Notes: generated from the sequence alone by a model not told the origin. Positions 17,159 through 30,058 are shown, counted from the stretch's first letter. The stretch: DNA of 64,000 nucleotides from Burkholderia lata (GCF_000012945.1 NC_007510.1:682001-746000); one strand, 5' to 3'. Numbers and translations: made by a program.

Positions 17159-18436
17159 ATGCATGCCGTCACGCAGTCCCGTTCCATTGCCTCGTCGCCG
17201 CGCGTGTGGCGCGCGGTGGTCGCCGCATCGATCGGCAACGCGCTCGAGTGGTTCGATCTCGTCGTCTACGGCTTCTTCGCGGTGACGATTTCCAAGCTGT
17301 TCTTCCCGGCCGGCAACGACACCGTGTCGCTGCTGCTCACGCTCGGCACGTTCGGCGTGTCGTTCTTCATGCGTCCGCTCGGCGCGATCGTGCTCGGTGC
17401 ATATGCCGACCGCGAGGGCCGCAAGGCCGCGCTCACGCTGTCGATCCTGCTGATGATGGGCGGCACGCTGATCATCGCGGTGCTGCCGACCTACGAGACG
17501 ATCGGCGTCGCGGCGCCGGTGATCCTCGTCGCCGCACGGCTGATGCAGGGCTTCTCGGCCGGCGGCGAGTTCGGCAGCGCGACCGCGTTCCTCGCCGAGC
17601 ACGTGCCGGGCCGGCGCGGCTTCTTCGCGAGCTGGCAGGTCGCGAGCCAGGGGCTCACGACGCTGCTCGCCGCCGGCTTCGGCACCGTGCTGAACGCGCA
17701 GCTCACGGCCGCGCAGATGGCGTCATGGGGCTGGCGCGTGCCGTTCTTCTTCGGCCTGCTGCTCGGGCCGGTCGCGTACTACATCCGCACGAAGGTCGAC
17801 GAGACCCCCGAATTCCTCGCGGCGGAAGGCACCGCGAACCCGCTGCGCGACACGTTCGCGTCGCACAAGGCGCGCCTCGTTGCTGCAATGGGCGTGGTCG
17901 TGCTCGGCACCGTCGCGACCTATCTCGTGCTGTTCATGCCGACCTACGGCGTGAAGCAGCTTGGCCTCGCGCCGTCGGCTGCGTTCGCGGCGATCCTCGT
18001 CGTCGGCGTGATCCAGATGGCGTTCGCGCCGCTCGTCGGCCACTGGTCGGACACTTACGGCCGCGTGCGCGTGATGATCGCGCCGGCCATCGGCATCCTC
18101 GTGCTGATCTATCCGGCATTCGCGTACCTGGTCGCCCATCCGGGCTTCGGCACGCTGATCGCGCTGCAGGTGCTGCTCGCGTTCCTGATGACGGGCTATT
18201 TCGCGGCGCTGCCGGGTTTGCTGTCCGAAGTGTTTCCGGTGCAGACGCGCACGACCGGGATGTCGCTCGCCTATAACGTCGCGGTGACGATCTTCGGCGG
18301 CTTCGGGCCGTTCATCATCGCGTGGCTGATCAAGGCGACCGGGATGAAGACAGCGCCGAGCTTCTACCTGATGTTCGCGGCCGTACTGAGCCTCGTGGCG
18401 CTGGTCGTGCTGCGCAAGCGGTTCGGGTTCCGGTAA
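17159..18436 (+). CDS. MFS transporter, metabolite:H+ symporter type
   Basis: This 425-residue integral membrane protein has twelve predicted helices. Signatures of the MHS subfamily are present (GNALEWFDLVVYGFFAV, FGVSFFMRPLGAIVLGAYADREGRKAA, LMQGFSAGGEFG). Relatives carry citrate, alpha-ketoglutarate, proline/betaine or shikimate in symport with protons. The substrate is not evident here. An AAGGAG site precedes the ATG at 17159. It is a single-gene unit bounded by an upstream terminator and the convergent protease gene. Confidence 0.88.
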   Translation: MHAVTQSRSIASSPRVWRAVVAASIGNALEWFDLVVYGFFAVTISKLFFPAGNDTVSLLLTLGTFGVSFFMRPLGAIVLGAYADREGRKAALTLSILLMMGGTLIIAVLPTYETIGVAAPVILVAARLMQGFSAGGEFGSATAFLAEHVPGRRGFFASWQVASQGLTTLLAAGFGTVLNAQLTAAQMASWGWRVPFFFGLLLGPVAYYIRTKVDETPEFLAAEGTANPLRDTFASHKARLVAAMGVVVLGTVATYLVLFMPTYGVKQLGLAPSAAFAAILVVGVIQMAFAPLVGHWSDTYGRVRVMIAPAIGILVLIYPAFAYLVAHPGFGTLIALQVLLAFLMTGYFAALPGLLSEVFPVQTRTTGMSLAYNVAVTIFGGFGPFIIAWLIKATGMKTAPSFYLMFAAVLSLVALVVLRKRFGFR

Positions 18437-18460
18437 CCGGGCGGTGCGGCGCGGGGCGCG

Positions 18461-19990
18461 TCAGTTGCCGGCGCGCTCGCATACGGGCCGTGCCGGCATC
18501 AGTTGCGGTTTGGCTTCGATGGTCCGCACCGGGCGCCCGGCGAGCGCGGCAAGCGCCTGCCTGAGTTGCCAGTCGGTTGCCGTGCCGAACTCGCGCTGCG
18601 GCAGCGCCGCGCTCTTCGCCGTATCGATCTTCGCGAGCGCACGTTGCTCGCGCAGCTTCTGCCGTTCCTTGCGCACCTTCGCGAACGGATCGGGCGCCAG
18701 CCGGTCCGCATACGGCGCACGGGGGAGATCGGCTTCCCGGTACCACAGCAGCACGCCGTCGACGTCCGAGTCGCGGCGCGGTGGCACGAGCCAGTCCGGC
18801 ACGACGCCGTAGCCGTCCATCGGGCAGCCGTTCGGCCGCAGGTTGCGCGCGTACGTGAAATTCAGGCGGGTGCCGTCGATCAGGTCGACGCCCGTCTGCG
18901 CGAGCCCCTTCCCGTAAGTCGGCATGCCGAGCAGCTTCGCGCGGCCGAGATCCTTCAGCGCTGCCGCGGTCGCCTCGGCGGCCGACGCGCTCTGTCCGTC
19001 GACGAGCACGACGAGCGGCACGGTACGCCACCAGACGTCCGTCTGCAGCGTCGCGAGCGGGTCCTGGCCGTGCATGACCGGCAATTCGTAATCGGGCCAG
19101 TTGGTCGTGTAGCGGCGGCGGTTGGCATCGCCGCGCTCGACCGTCACCATCGCGGTGCGGTCGCGACCCGTGAACAGCGCGGTGATGCCGATCGCCGCAT
19201 TGAGCGCGCCGCCGCCGTTGATGCGCAGGTCGAGAATCAGGCCTTTCACCGGCGGGCCCGCGCGGCGCGCGGCCTGCACCGCGTCGATGTAGTCGCCGAC
19301 CGCCGGTTCGGGGAAGCTCGACAGCCGCGTGTACAGGATGTCGCCGTCGAGCCGTTTCGCGGTCGCGGGATGCGGCTTGAGGATCGTCCGCACGGGCGCG
19401 AAGTTCAGCACCGTGTGCGACGGGCCGCGCTGGACCGTGAGTTTCAGCGGTACGCCCGCGTCGCCCTTGGAGAGTTTGGCCAGGTCGGCGGGGTCGATGC
19501 CGACGACGCTCGTATCGTTCATCGCGACGACCAGATCGTCGGGACGCACGCCGGCTTTTTCCGCGGGCGCGTCGGGAATCACGTCGACGATGTGCAGCCC
19601 GTCGGGCCGCGTCTCGAACACGATGCCGATGCCGGGCGTGCCGTCGCGCGCGCGCCGTTCGTCGTCGCGCCGCTCCTGCTCCTCCTTCGCGTCGAAGAAA
19701 CGCGCGTACGGCAGTGTCTTGATTCCCGCGTGGGTCGTTGCGTCGAGCAGCGCGCCGATGTCGATGTCGGTCAGGTGCTGTTTCTTGAGCACTTCGACAG
19801 CCGCCTTGAGCTCGCAGATCTGCGGTTCCCAGTCGGGCGGGCAGGGCGATGGCGGTTGAGCGGCGGGTGCAGAAGCGGGCGGGGCGGACGCCGGCTGTTG
19901 CGCACGGACGGATGACGCACACGGCAGGAGCGCGGCCGTGACGGCTGCGCAAACGGCAAGGCGAAGAACGACACGCGTGGGAGGCATCAT
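18461..19990 (-). CDS. S41-family carboxy-terminal processing protease
   Basis: This 509-residue periplasmic protease has a signal peptide ending near AQA at residue 30 and a Pro/Ala-rich linker. A PDZ domain follows (about 118-200, GIGIVFETRPDGLHIVDVIPD), then the S41 catalytic domain. The Ser-Lys dyad is visible as S336 in GQSASAAEA and K361 in TYGKGLAQT. Relatives cleave periplasmic proteins or peptidoglycan enzymes at their C-termini. The C-terminal tail is charged and specific to this lineage. Two adjacent ATGs (19990 and 19987) are possible starts. Confidence 0.88.
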   Translation of the reverse strand: MMPPTRVVLRLAVCAAVTAALLPCASSVRAQQPASAPPASAPAAQPPSPCPPDWEPQICELKAAVEVLKKQHLTDIDIGALLDATTHAGIKTLPYARFFDAKEEQERRDDERRARDGTPGIGIVFETRPDGLHIVDVIPDAPAEKAGVRPDDLVVAMNDTSVVGIDPADLAKLSKGDAGVPLKLTVQRGPSHTVLNFAPVRTILKPHPATAKRLDGDILYTRLSSFPEPAVGDYIDAVQAARRAGPPVKGLILDLRINGGGALNAAIGITALFTGRDRTAMVTVERGDANRRRYTTNWPDYELPVMHGQDPLATLQTDVWWRTVPLVVLVDGQSASAAEATAAALKDLGRAKLLGMPTYGKGLAQTGVDLIDGTRLNFTYARNLRPNGCPMDGYGVVPDWLVPPRRDSDVDGVLLWYREADLPRAPYADRLAPDPFAKVRKERQKLREQRALAKIDTAKSAALPQREFGTATDWQLRQALAALAGRPVRTIEAKPQLMPARPVCERAGN

Positions 19991-20141
19991 CGGGACCGCA
20001 CGTTTGAACGGAGGGCGAAGGTGCTGTCCTGCCGACGCACAGCCGGCGGGCGGCGCGGCGGGACGGTCACGATTGTAGCCGACGCGCGCGACGGGGCAGG
20101 GCGAGCGGGGGGGGGCGCGATGTACGTCGGGTGGCGCAGGC

Positions 20142-20174
20142 AAAAAAAAGCCGGCCCAACCGGGCCGGCTTTTC
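20142..20174 (-). terminator. Rho-independent terminator after secF (possibly bidirectional)
   Basis: On the minus strand, a GCCGGCCC...GGGCCGGC stem is followed by a run of eight T residues. The plus strand also has a short T run (CTTTTC). Confidence 0.88.
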
Positions 20175-20198
20175 GTCTGTGCCGAAGCAGCGTGACGC

Positions 20199-21149
20199 TT
20201 AAACCTGCGCGCCTGCGTTCGGATCGTCCGGATCGTGCGCGGACTTCTTTTCCTTGATCAGGTCTTCGCGCTTGATGCCGAGCCACATCGCGAGCGAGCC
20301 CGCGACGAACACCGACGAGTAGATGCCGAACATGATGCCGACCGTCAGCGCGAGTGCGAAGTAGTGCAGCGTCGGGCCGCCGAAGAAGAACATCGACAGC
20401 ACCATCATTTCGGTCGACGTGTGCGTGATGATCGTACGCGACATCGTGGTCGTGATCGCGTGGTTGATCACTTCCTGCACGCTCATCTTGCGTTCGCGGC
20501 GGAACGTTTCGCGGATCCGGTCGAAGATGACGACCGACTCGTTGACCGAGTAGCCGAGCACCGCGAGGATGGCCGCGAGCACCGCCAGCGAGAACTCCCA
20601 CTGGAAGAACGCGAAGAAGCCGAGAATGATCACGATGTCGTGCAGGTTGGCGATGATGCCGGCCACTGCGTACTTCCACTCGAAGCGGAACGACAGGTAG
20701 ATCACGATGCCGATCACGACGCACGCGAGCGCGAGCAGGCCGTCGGTCGCGAGCTCCCGGCCGACCTGCGGGCCGACGAACTCGACGCGCTGCAGCGTGA
20801 CGTCCGGGCTCTGCGCCTTCAGCGCGCCCATCACCTGGTCGCTCTGCTGCGCGGACGTGAGGCCTTCCTTCAGTTGCAGGCGGATCAGCACGTTGCGCGA
20901 TGTGCCGAAGTTCTGCACCTGCGCGTCGGCGTAGCCGAGCTTGCCGAGCGTCGCGCGCACGGGTTCGAGTTCAGCGGCCTGCTGGTACTGCACCTCGATC
21001 ACCGTCCCGCCGGTGAATTCGACGGACAGGTGCAGCCCGCGGTGGAACAGGAAGAACACGGCGGCGAGGAACGTGACCAGCGAGATCACGTTGAACACCA
21101 GCGCGTGCCGCATGAACGGAATGTCTTTACGGATGCGGAAAAATTCCAT
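20199..21149 (-). CDS. secF: Protein translocase subunit SecF
   Basis: This 316-residue inner-membrane protein forms the SecDF accessory complex, which uses the proton gradient to pull secreted proteins out of the SecYEG channel. The six-helix RND-like layout is visible. The first helix follows MEFFRIRKDIPFMRHALVFN, and the motif GYSVNESVVIFDRIRE lies in helix four. The start at 21149 lies 17 bp after the secD stop. The frame upstream belongs to other reading frames of secD. Confidence 0.95.
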   Translation of the reverse strand: MEFFRIRKDIPFMRHALVFNVISLVTFLAAVFFLFHRGLHLSVEFTGGTVIEVQYQQAAELEPVRATLGKLGYADAQVQNFGTSRNVLIRLQLKEGLTSAQQSDQVMGALKAQSPDVTLQRVEFVGPQVGRELATDGLLALACVVIGIVIYLSFRFEWKYAVAGIIANLHDIVIILGFFAFFQWEFSLAVLAAILAVLGYSVNESVVIFDRIRETFRRERKMSVQEVINHAITTTMSRTIITHTSTEMMVLSMFFFGGPTLHYFALALTVGIMFGIYSSVFVAGSLAMWLGIKREDLIKEKKSAHDPDDPNAGAQV

Positions 21150-21165
21150 GGTCTTCTCCGGGGCC

Positions 21166-23190
21166 TTATTGGGTCGAGCCCGGTTTCTTCGGCGACACGC
21201 CTTGCTGCGCGCGGTTGCGCAGCTGCGGCTTGCCGGCGGCGCGCGGCGCGTTGCCCTTGGCGGGCGCGGCGAGCTTCGCGGCACGTGCGGTGTCGGTCGA
21301 TTCGTCTGCGTCGGAGAACGATGCGGCGGCAGCGGCGCCTTCCGGCTTCCACACCTGGCCGATCGCGAGCGACTTCAGCTTCTTGCGGCCGCCGTACCAG
21401 AGGTTGACGATCCCGCGCGAGAAGAACACCGCGGAGAACATCGACGTCAGGATACCGAGGCAGTGCACGATCGCGAACGCGCGAACCGGGCCCGAGCCGA
21501 ACGCGAGCAGCGCGAGGCCGGCGATCAGCGTCGTGACGTTCGAGTCGAGAATCGTCGCCCAGGCATGCGCGTAGCCGGCCTGGATCGCGGTCTGCGGCGG
21601 CTGGCCGGCGCGCAGTTCTTCACGCACGCGCTCGTTGATCAGCACGTTCGCGTCGATCGCCATACCGAGCGCGAGCGCGATAGCGGCGATACCGGGCAGC
21701 GTCAGCGTCGCCTGCATCAGCGACAGCACGGCGACGAGCAGCAGCAGGTTCACCGACAGGCCGATCACCGACACCACGCCGAACAGCATGTAGTACGCGA
21801 TCATGAACACGGCGATCGCGCAGAAGCCCCAGATCACCGAGTGGACGCCCATCTTGATGTTGTCGGCGCCGAGGCTCGGGCCGATCGTGCGTTCCTCGAT
21901 GATGTCCATCGGAGCCGCGAGCGAACCGGCGCGCAGCAGCAGCGCGAGGTCGGCCGCAGCCTGCGGCGTCGGCTGGCCCGTGATCTGGAAGCGGTCGCCG
22001 AGTTCCGACTGGATCGTCGCGACCGTCAGCACTTCGCCCTTGCCCTTCTCGAACAGCACCATCGCCATCGGCTTGCCGATGTTCTCGCGCGACACCGCGC
22101 GCACCGAGCGGCCACCCGCCGAATCGAGGCGGATGTTGACCGACGGACGCTGGTGATCGTCGAAGCCGGCCGATGCATCGATGATGCGGTCGCCCGTGAA
22201 GATCACTTCCTTCTTCAGCAGCACCGGCGCCTGGTTGCCCTGCGTGAACAGCTCTTCACCCGGCGGCACCGGATCGTTCGGGTTCGGGTGCGTGTTGATC
22301 GGGTCGGCGAGGCGCGCTTCGAGCGTCGCGGTGCGGCCGATGATGTCCTTCGCCTTCGCGGTGTCCTGCACGCCCGGCAGCTCGACGACGATGCGGTCGC
22401 TACCTTGCTGCTGCAGGATCGGCTCGGACACGCCGAGTTCGTTCACGCGGTTGTGGAGCGTCGTCAGGTTCTGCTTGAGCGCGGCGTCCTCGACGGACTT
22501 CTGCACGGCCGGCGTGAACGTGCCGACGACTTGCGTACCGCCACCGCCGGGCTGGGTCGCCCATTGCAGTTCGGTGATCGACAGCGCGAGCACCTTGCGG
22601 GCGTCTTCCGCCGTCTGCGCATCGCTGAAGTTGACGACCACGGACTGGTCGACGCGGCTCACGCCGCCGTCGCGGATGTTCTTGTCGCGCAGCAGCGTGC
22701 GCGCGTCGGACGCGTCGGAATCGAGCTTCTTCGTCAGCGCGCCCGTCATGTCGACCTGGAGCAGGAAGTGGACGCCGCCACGCAGGTCGAGGCCGAGATA
22801 CATCGGCAGCGCATGCAGGGCAGTCAGCCAGCGCGGCGACGCGCTCTGCAGGTTCAGGGCGACGACGTACTGCGGATCGTTCGGGTCGGCGTTCAGCGAC
22901 TTCTGCAGCAGGTCCTTGACGCGCAGCTGCGTATCGGTGTCCTTCAGGCGCACGCGGATGTTCGCGTTGGTCGCCGTGTTCTCGAAGGTGACGTCGTCCG
23001 GCGTGATCTGCGCGGAGGCGAGCGCCGATTCGACCTGGGTCAGCGTGGTCGAGTCGAGCTTGACCGTGGCCTTGCCGCTCGACACCTGCACCGCCGGCGA
23101 TTCGCCGAAGAAGTTGGGCAATGTGTACAGAAGGCCGATGGCGAGCGCCACGACCATCACGACATATTTCCAGAGTGGATAACGATTCAT
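21166..23190 (-). CDS. secD: Protein translocase subunit SecD
   Basis: This 674-residue membrane protein has one N-terminal helix, a large periplasmic domain and five C-terminal helices. The signatures GLDLRGGVHFLLQVD and ALGMAIDANVLINERVREE are present. It partners SecF. The C-terminal tail of about 55 residues is polar and Ala/Lys-rich. The gene lies between yajC and secF in the conserved queA-tgt-yajC-secDF operon. Confidence 0.96.
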   Translation of the reverse strand: MNRYPLWKYVVMVVALAIGLLYTLPNFFGESPAVQVSSGKATVKLDSTTLTQVESALASAQITPDDVTFENTATNANIRVRLKDTDTQLRVKDLLQKSLNADPNDPQYVVALNLQSASPRWLTALHALPMYLGLDLRGGVHFLLQVDMTGALTKKLDSDASDARTLLRDKNIRDGGVSRVDQSVVVNFSDAQTAEDARKVLALSITELQWATQPGGGGTQVVGTFTPAVQKSVEDAALKQNLTTLHNRVNELGVSEPILQQQGSDRIVVELPGVQDTAKAKDIIGRTATLEARLADPINTHPNPNDPVPPGEELFTQGNQAPVLLKKEVIFTGDRIIDASAGFDDHQRPSVNIRLDSAGGRSVRAVSRENIGKPMAMVLFEKGKGEVLTVATIQSELGDRFQITGQPTPQAAADLALLLRAGSLAAPMDIIEERTIGPSLGADNIKMGVHSVIWGFCAIAVFMIAYYMLFGVVSVIGLSVNLLLLVAVLSLMQATLTLPGIAAIALALGMAIDANVLINERVREELRAGQPPQTAIQAGYAHAWATILDSNVTTLIAGLALLAFGSGPVRAFAIVHCLGILTSMFSAVFFSRGIVNLWYGGRKKLKSLAIGQVWKPEGAAAAASFSDADESTDTARAAKLAAPAKGNAPRAAGKPQLRNRAQQGVSPKKPGSTQ

Positions 23191-23296
23191 GAGGGAGCCG
23201 AACGGGTGGTTGGCGTGAAAGCGTCGCGTCCGGCGCCGCGGCGGCCCGCTCTCTCAGGCGGGCACGGCGCGGGGAGCCGGACGCTCGGTGAAGGGC

Positions 23297-23620
23297 TTAC
23301 AGCGACTTGATCGTGCCCTTCGGCAGAATGGTCGTGACCGCAGCCTTCTGCACGGTGATTTCGGTGCCTTCGGCGATCTCGACGCCGATGTAGCCTTCGG
23401 TGACCTTCGTCACCTTGCCCACGAGGCCGCCGCTCGTGACGACTTCGTCGCCCTTGGCCATGGCCGCGAGCATGTTGCGGTGCTCCTTCTGACGCTTCAT
23501 CTGCGGACGGATCATGATGAAGTAGAGCACGGCAAACATCAGGATGAGCGGCAGGAAGCTCATCAGGCTCGATTCGGCGCCACCGGCACCTTGGGCGAAC
23601 GCGTTGGAAATGAACGGCAC
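23297..23620 (-). CDS. yajC: Sec translocon accessory subunit YajC
   Basis: This 107-residue protein has a single transmembrane helix (about residues 18-38, SFLPLILMFAVLYFIMIRP) and a small cytoplasmic domain (GDEVVTSGGLVGKV). It associates with SecDF. A GGAGA ribosome site precedes the start. The 245-bp gap upstream is AT-rich, with sequence such as TAGAATAAC on the minus strand, and could hold a separate promoter for yajC-secDF. Confidence 0.95.
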   Translation of the reverse strand: MPFISNAFAQGAGGAESSLMSFLPLILMFAVLYFIMIRPQMKRQKEHRNMLAAMAKGDEVVTSGGLVGKVTKVTEGYIGVEIAEGTEITVQKAAVTTILPKGTIKSL

Positions 23621-23865
23621 GTTGGTCTCTCCGTAGGGGAAGATCGAAAAATAAGCCGGTTATTCTACCACCGGCCCCATGCGCAAACGGATCGGCAAAT
23701 GCGCTTTCGGATCAAGCTGTTAAAGCGCGAACCGGTACCGTTGCGACTTGTTTGGAAAGGTAATTGTAATATTTGGCAGTCGGGTTCGACAGTCGGGACG
23801 CTTTATTTAGTACACGTCCCATGTGACGGGCCGCCCATCGGGCCGCCCGTGCGCCTGCCGGCCCG

Positions 23866-26282
<2,417 letters not shown>

Positions 26283-26449
26283 GCGGGCTGGTTCGAAGCG
26301 GCCGGCGGGCGTCGCCGGCAGGGCGGAAACGCGTAAATGGGGCGCGCGAGCCGCTATGATGACGGGATGCGCGGCCTGGCCGGCGTCGTTCGTTCGGACG
26401 ACGTGAAAGCCGCTATTGTACTTGCCTTGCGAAGCACCCAGACGATCCG

Positions 26450-28783
26450 ATGCCTGTGTCACCACGCCGTTCCCCCGCTGCCGTTGCCGATTCCGCCGAT
26501 CCGTTCGACGCGGAGGATGTCGCGCTACCCGCGCAAAGCGCGGGGGAGCGTGGTTCCGCGGAGCGTGCCGCACCGCGCCGCGCCGGCCCGAAGCGTGGCG
26601 CCGACGGCAGGCTCGCGCAGCCGGCCGCTGCAGCGCCCGATGCCGATGCCGATGACGTCGCGAGCGACGCAGCAGGTGCGGCCGGTGCGAAGCGCAAGAA
26701 GAAGCCGGCTGCCGACAAACCGGTGAAGACCGTCGACAAGCTCGCGAAGCTCGGCCTCACGCGCTCGATCGATCTCGTGCTGCATCTGCCGATGCGCTAC
26801 GAGGACGAAACCACGCTCACGCCGATCGGCGAGCTGCTGCCGGGCGGCATCGCGCAAGCCGAAGGCGTCGTGTTCGACAACGAGGTCGCGTACCGGCCGC
26901 GCCGCCAGCTGGTCGTGAAGATCCAGGACGACGACGGCGAGCACCTCGTGCTGCGCTTCCTGAATTTCTACGGCTCGCAGGTCAAGCAGATGGCTGTCGG
27001 CCAGCGCCTGCGCGTGCGCGGCGACGTGCGCGGCGGCTTCTTCGGGATGGAGATGGTGCATCCGGCGGTGCGCGTCGTCGAAGCCGATGCGCCGCTGCCG
27101 CAGGTGCTCACGCCCGTCTATCCGAGCACGGCCGGCGTGTCGCAGGCCTATCTGCGCAAGGCGATCGAGAACGCGGTCGAGCGCACGCCACTGCCCGAGC
27201 TGCTGCCGCCCGAGATCCAGCGTGACTACCTGAAGCCGCTCGACGTGCCGACGCTCGAGCAGGCAGTGCGCATCCTGCACCACCCGCGTGTCGATTCCGA
27301 CGAAGCTGCGCTGATGGACGGCTCGCATCCGGCGTGGACGCGCATCAAGTTCGAGGAATTGCTCGCGCAGCAGCTGTCGCTCAAGCGCGCGCACGAGGAG
27401 CGCCGCACACGCGCGGCGCCTGCGATGCCGCGCCGCACCGCGACCGATGCCGATTCACTGACGACGCGGCTCTATGGCGCGCTGCCGTTCACGCTGACGG
27501 GCGCGCAGGCACGGGTCGTCGACGAAATCGCAAATGACCTCACGCTCGCGCACCCGATGCAGCGCCTGCTGCAGGGTGATGTCGGCAGCGGCAAGACCGT
27601 CGTCGCGGCACTGGCCGCCACGCAGGCGATCGACGCCGGCTACCAGGCCGCGCTGATGGCGCCCACCGAAATCCTCGCGGAACAGCACGCGCGCAAGCTG
27701 CGCGCGTGGCTCGAGCCGCTCGGCGTCACGGTCGCGTGGCTCGCGGGCAGCCTGAAGGCGAAGGAGAAGCGCGCGGCGATCGAGGCGGCCGCGCTCGGCA
27801 CCGCGCAGCTCGTGATCGGCACGCACGCGATCATCCAGGACACGGTTGAATTCGCGCGGCTCGGCCTCGTGATCGTCGACGAGCAGCACCGCTTCGGCGT
27901 CGAGCAGCGCCTCGCGCTGCGTGCGAAGGCCGCGAATGCGGCCAACGGCGCGCGCGACTTCCAGCCGCACCAGTTGATGATGTCGGCCACGCCGATTCCG
28001 CGCACGCTCGCGATGACGTATTACGCCGATCTCGAAGTCTCGACGATCGACGAGCTGCCGCCGGGCCGCACGCCCGTGCTGACACGCCTCGTCGGCGATG
28101 CGCGGCGCGAGGAGGTGATCGCCCGCGTGCGCGAGGCCGCGCTGACCGGGCGCCAGGTGTACTGGGTGTGCCCGCTGATCGAGGAGAGCGAGACGCTGCA
28201 GTTGCAGACGGCCGTCGAAACCTACGAGACGCTGGCCACCGCGCTCCCGGAGCTGAAGGTCGGGCTGGTGCACGGCCGGCTGTCGCCGGCCGACAAGGCG
28301 GCCGTGATGGAAGCGTTCACGCGCAACGACGTGCAGCTGCTCGTCGCGACGACGGTGATCGAGGTCGGCGTCGACGTGCCGAACGCGTCGCTGATGGTGA
28401 TCGAGCACGCGGAGCGTTTCGGCCTCGCACAGCTGCACCAGTTGCGCGGCCGGGTCGGGCGCGGCACCGCGGCGTCGGTGTGCGTGCTGCTGTACACGGG
28501 GCCGCTGTCGCTCACGGGCCGCGAGCGGCTGAAGACGATGCGCGAGACGACCGACGGCTTCGAGATCGCACGGCGCGATCTCGAGATCCGCGGCCCCGGC
28601 GAATTCCTCGGCGCCCGCCAGTCGGGCGCGGCGATGCTGCGCTTCGCGAACCTCGAGACTGACGGCTGGCTGATCGATCCGGCCCGCGACGCCGCGACGC
28701 GGCTGATTGCCGCGTATCCCGAGATCGTCACGCAGCATCTCGCGCGCTGGCTCGGCGCGCGGGAGCAGTATCTGAAGGCCTGA
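26450..28783 (+). CDS. recG: ATP-dependent DNA helicase RecG
   Basis: This 777-residue helicase remodels stalled replication forks and recombination branches. The N-terminal wedge domain lies around residues 95-220. Walker A (GDVGSGKT) is near residue 377 and the DEQH box ([12 protein letters not shown]) near 477. Helicase C motifs follow ([33 protein letters not shown]). The first 90 residues are Ala/Pro/Asp-rich and absent from E. coli RecG. A later start is possible but none has an obvious ribosome site. It is divergent from queA. Confidence 0.94.
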   Translation: MPVSPRRSPAAVADSADPFDAEDVALPAQSAGERGSAERAAPRRAGPKRGADGRLAQPAAAAPDADADDVASDAAGAAGAKRKKKPAADKPVKTVDKLAKLGLTRSIDLVLHLPMRYEDETTLTPIGELLPGGIAQAEGVVFDNEVAYRPRRQLVVKIQDDDGEHLVLRFLNFYGSQVKQMAVGQRLRVRGDVRGGFFGMEMVHPAVRVVEADAPLPQVLTPVYPSTAGVSQAYLRKAIENAVERTPLPELLPPEIQRDYLKPLDVPTLEQAVRILHHPRVDSDEAALMDGSHPAWTRIKFEELLAQQLSLKRAHEERRTRAAPAMPRRTATDADSLTTRLYGALPFTLTGAQARVVDEIANDLTLAHPMQRLLQGDVGSGKTVVAALAATQAIDAGYQAALMAPTEILAEQHARKLRAWLEPLGVTVAWLAGSLKAKEKRAAIEAAALGTAQLVIGTHAIIQDTVEFARLGLVIVDEQHRFGVEQRLALRAKAANAANGARDFQPHQLMMSATPIPRTLAMTYYADLEVSTIDELPPGRTPVLTRLVGDARREEVIARVREAALTGRQVYWVCPLIEESETLQLQTAVETYETLATALPELKVGLVHGRLSPADKAAVMEAFTRNDVQLLVATTVIEVGVDVPNASLMVIEHAERFGLAQLHQLRGRVGRGTAASVCVLLYTGPLSLTGRERLKTMRETTDGFEIARRDLEIRGPGEFLGARQSGAAMLRFANLETDGWLIDPARDAATRLIAAYPEIVTQHLARWLGAREQYLKA

Positions 28784-28908
28784 TCCGCGGGTCGGGGCCG
28801 GATTTAAAACCGCCGTTTGAAGCATTCCGATGCAGAGAAACTTGGCGAACCGGTGTCACAGGGTGTATAAATTAAACCTATCGCTTGTATATCTCTGATT
28901 GACCCACA

Positions 28909-29868
28909 ATGACGCTGACTGAATTGAAATACATCGTCGCGGTCGCGCGCGAACGGCATTTCGGCCGCGCGGCCGAAGCATGCTTCGTGAGCCAGCCGAC
29001 GCTGTCGGTGGCGATCAAGAAGCTCGAAGACGAGCTCAACGTGCAGATTTTCGAGCGCGGCGCGAGTGAAGTGAGCGTGACGCCGATCGGTGACCAGATC
29101 GTCACGCAGGCGCAGCGCGTGCTCGAGCAGACCTTCGCGATCAAGGAGATCGCGAAGCAGGGCAAGGATCCGCTGGTCGGCCCGTTCCGCCTTGGCGTGA
29201 TCTACACGATCGGGCCCTATCTGCTGCCGACGCTCGTCAAGCAGATGATCCAGCGCGTCCCGCAGATGCCGCTGATGCTGCAGGAAAACTACACGCTGAA
29301 GCTGCTCGAACTGCTGAAGCAGGGCGAGATCGACGCCGCGATCATGGCGCTGCCGTTTCCGGAAACCGGCCTGATGGTGCGCCCGCTGTACGACGAACCG
29401 TTCGTCGTCGCGCTGCCTGCCGGCCATCCGTGGGAGAAGCGCGAGGAAATCGACGCCGAGGATCTCAAGCAGGAAACCATGCTGCTGCTCGGCAACGGCC
29501 ACTGCTTCCGCGATCACGTGCTCGGCGTGTGCCCGGAGCTGATGCGCTTCTCGCAGACCGCCGACGGCATCCAGAAGACCTTCGAGGGCTCGTCGCTCGA
29601 GACGATCCGCCACATGGTTGCAAGCGGCGTCGGCATCACCGTGCTGCCGCGCATGTCGGTCGCCGAGGTCGGCCCGCGCGCGAACGGCCCCGACGCCGAA
29701 CTCCTGTCGTACGTGCCGTTCAACGAGCCGGTGCCCGACCGCCGCGTGGTGCTCGTGTGGCGCAAGAGCTTCACGCGGATGCCCGCGATCGACGCGATCA
29801 GCGACGCGATTGCCGCGTGCGAACTGCCGGGCGTCGCGAAGCTCGACATGCCGGCGACGATGAACTGA
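28909..29868 (+). CDS. oxyR: Hydrogen peroxide-inducible activator OxyR
   Basis: This 319-residue LysR-type regulator is identified by the redox pair C199 and C208 in GHCFRDHVLGVCPE, at the same positions as in E. coli OxyR. The N-terminal helix-turn-helix is FGRAAEACFVSQPTLSVAIKKLE. Peroxide forms a disulfide between the two cysteines and turns it into an activator. Its neighbour katG is a classical target, and a dps remnant lies further downstream. The AT-rich 5' region probably carries its promoter and autoregulatory site. Confidence 0.95.
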   Translation: MTLTELKYIVAVARERHFGRAAEACFVSQPTLSVAIKKLEDELNVQIFERGASEVSVTPIGDQIVTQAQRVLEQTFAIKEIAKQGKDPLVGPFRLGVIYTIGPYLLPTLVKQMIQRVPQMPLMLQENYTLKLLELLKQGEIDAAIMALPFPETGLMVRPLYDEPFVVALPAGHPWEKREEIDAEDLKQETMLLLGNGHCFRDHVLGVCPELMRFSQTADGIQKTFEGSSLETIRHMVASGVGITVLPRMSVAEVGPRANGPDAELLSYVPFNEPVPDRRVVLVWRKSFTRMPAIDAISDAIAACELPGVAKLDMPATMN

Positions 29869-29902
29869 GCACGCAGCAGCATGCGCGTGTGGCAGCACGA
29901 TG

Positions 29903-29934
29903 AACGGGGTCTTGCGACCCCGTTTATTTTTCTC
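29903..29934 (+). terminator. Rho-independent terminator after oxyR
   Basis: Perfect 9-bp arms AACGGGGTC and GACCCCGTT enclose a TTGC loop and are followed by TATTTTTCT. Confidence 0.9.
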
Positions 29935-29995
29935 TATCGCATAGATGAAATTAATCAAATTTAAATAAACGATAGCTGAATATAGAATCTTCTAC
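29935..29995. promoter_or_regulatory. AT-rich island upstream of katG, candidate OxyR control region
   Basis: This is one of the most AT-rich stretches in the window. It holds ATAG/CTAT-type elements (CTATCGCATAG, CGATAG, ATATAG) that resemble OxyR tetranucleotides, but the spacing does not match the canonical ATAG-N7-CTAT pattern. Its place between oxyR and katG suggests a promoter. OxyR binding is inferred only. Confidence 0.4.
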
Positions 29996-30058
29996 ATGGA
30001 TCGGCGTCGTGTCGACGACGGGTCCGCATGTCGAATGCAAGCGCCAAAGGAGGATGTC

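Noticed and set aside
18577..18858. Small plus-strand frames opposite the S41 protease
   Set aside because: They are antisense to a gene with clear PDZ and Ser-Lys motifs and have no ribosome sites of note.
23816..23865. GGGCGGCCC repeats just downstream of tgt
   Set aside because: They could form a GC-rich hairpin, but no T tract follows and the pairing is ambiguous, so no terminator is claimed.
26450..26720. Possibility that recG starts later and the Ala/Pro/Asp-rich N-terminus is untranslated
   Set aside because: No later in-frame start with a good ribosome site was found before the conserved wedge domain, so the long form is kept with this caveat.
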